A stretch of 5,476 nucleotides of DNA from NCBI GenBank assembly GCA_021828715.1, contig JAJZDF010000061.1, positions 1 to 5,476 on the forward strand, written 5' to 3'. The notes below the pieces were generated by a model. The model worked only from the letters and a program-made list of their open reading frames with translations. It searched no databases and was not told where the DNA came from. The translations under genes and the position numbers were made by a program. Shown piece after piece: positions 5,399 to 5,476 of the stretch; the stretch's first letter is position 1, and each line of letters opens with the position of its first letter. The DNA comes from Thermoplasmata archaeon. Its GTDB lineage: Archaea; Thermoplasmatota; Thermoplasmata; Lutacidiplasmatales; UBA184.

Positions 5399-5476
5399 GC
5401 AGGGGTGGCCCAGCTTGGTCAAAGGCGCTAGGTTGAGGTCCTAGTCTCGTAGGAGTCCGTGAGTTCAAATCTCACC
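5399..5476 (+). tRNA. tRNA-Leu (anticodon GAG), 3' end cut by window edge
   Basis: The acceptor 5' strand is GCAGGGG (5399-5405), followed by T8 and G9. The D-stem GCC pairs with GGC, with the 13-22 mismatch usual in class II tRNA-Leu, and the D-loop contains GG (AGCTTGGTCAAA). The anticodon stem CTAGG/CCTAG (5428-5432, 5440-5444) holds the loop TTGAGGT, with anticodon GAG at 5435-5437 and G37 after it. This reads CUC and CUU leucine codons. The long variable arm (5445-5458) forms CTC-GTAG-GAG, which confirms class II. The T-arm is GTGAG-TTCAAAT-CTCAC (5459-5475). Only the first base of the 3' acceptor strand (C5476, pairing with G7) is inside the window. No anticodon-loop intron is present. 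Confidence 0.95.

Noticed and set aside
1..5476. CRISPR array, insertion sequence, or integrase/attachment site at the tRNA
   Set aside because: No regularly spaced repeats, transposase or integrase motifs were seen; the tRNA 3' end, where an attachment site would lie, is outside the window.

Overview
The window looks like chromosomal DNA of a GC-rich archaeon (about 70% G+C or more judged by eye, not counted). The domain call rests on four things: an Alba chromatin protein, a TrmB-family regulator, a Taw2-type wybutosine enzyme, and AT-rich TATA-like islands placed as archaeal promoters would be. The proteins lack the strong acidic bias of haloarchaea. A GC-rich Thermoplasmatota or related euryarchaeal lineage is my guess, at low confidence.

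Layout. Positions 1-2910 hold three genes on the minus strand, read right to left: an aspartase/fumarase-superfamily lyase (2910-1510), a short TrmB-family regulator (1458-703), and a tRNA-Phe wybutosine methyltransferase-like gene (706 to beyond position 1). The regulator's stop and the last gene's GTG start overlap by 4 bases, so those two are probably translationally coupled. The regulator also has its own TATA-like element about 30 bases before its ATG, consistent with a leaderless transcript.

A 233-base divergent intergenic region (2911-3143) follows. It carries two AT-rich promoter candidates set among G/C-run inverted repeats. It separates the lyase from a plus-strand gene (3144-4991) for a 615-residue membrane protein. 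That protein appears to join an N-terminal DUF1614-like membrane domain to a C-terminal RDD domain through a cytoplasmic-looking linker.

The membrane-protein gene converges with, and overlaps by 86 bases, a minus-strand Alba gene (5268-4906). Both proteins end in low-complexity Pro/Gly/Ser tails encoded in the overlap, which contains G8 and G7 tracts. The Alba protein has Leu at the position of the acetylated Lys16 of Sulfolobus Alba. A plus-strand tRNA-Leu(GAG) begins at 5399 and is cut by the window end, just inside the 3' acceptor strand.

How the genes fit together: the left block may link amino-acid/C4-dicarboxylate metabolism with a local regulator and a tRNA-modification enzyme, but the functional link is inferred only from order and overlap. 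I see no mobile element, CRISPR array or clearly new defence-type system. The unusual items are the DUF1614-RDD architecture, the convergent overlap with homopolymer tracts, the altered Alba lysine and the palindromic divergent promoter region.
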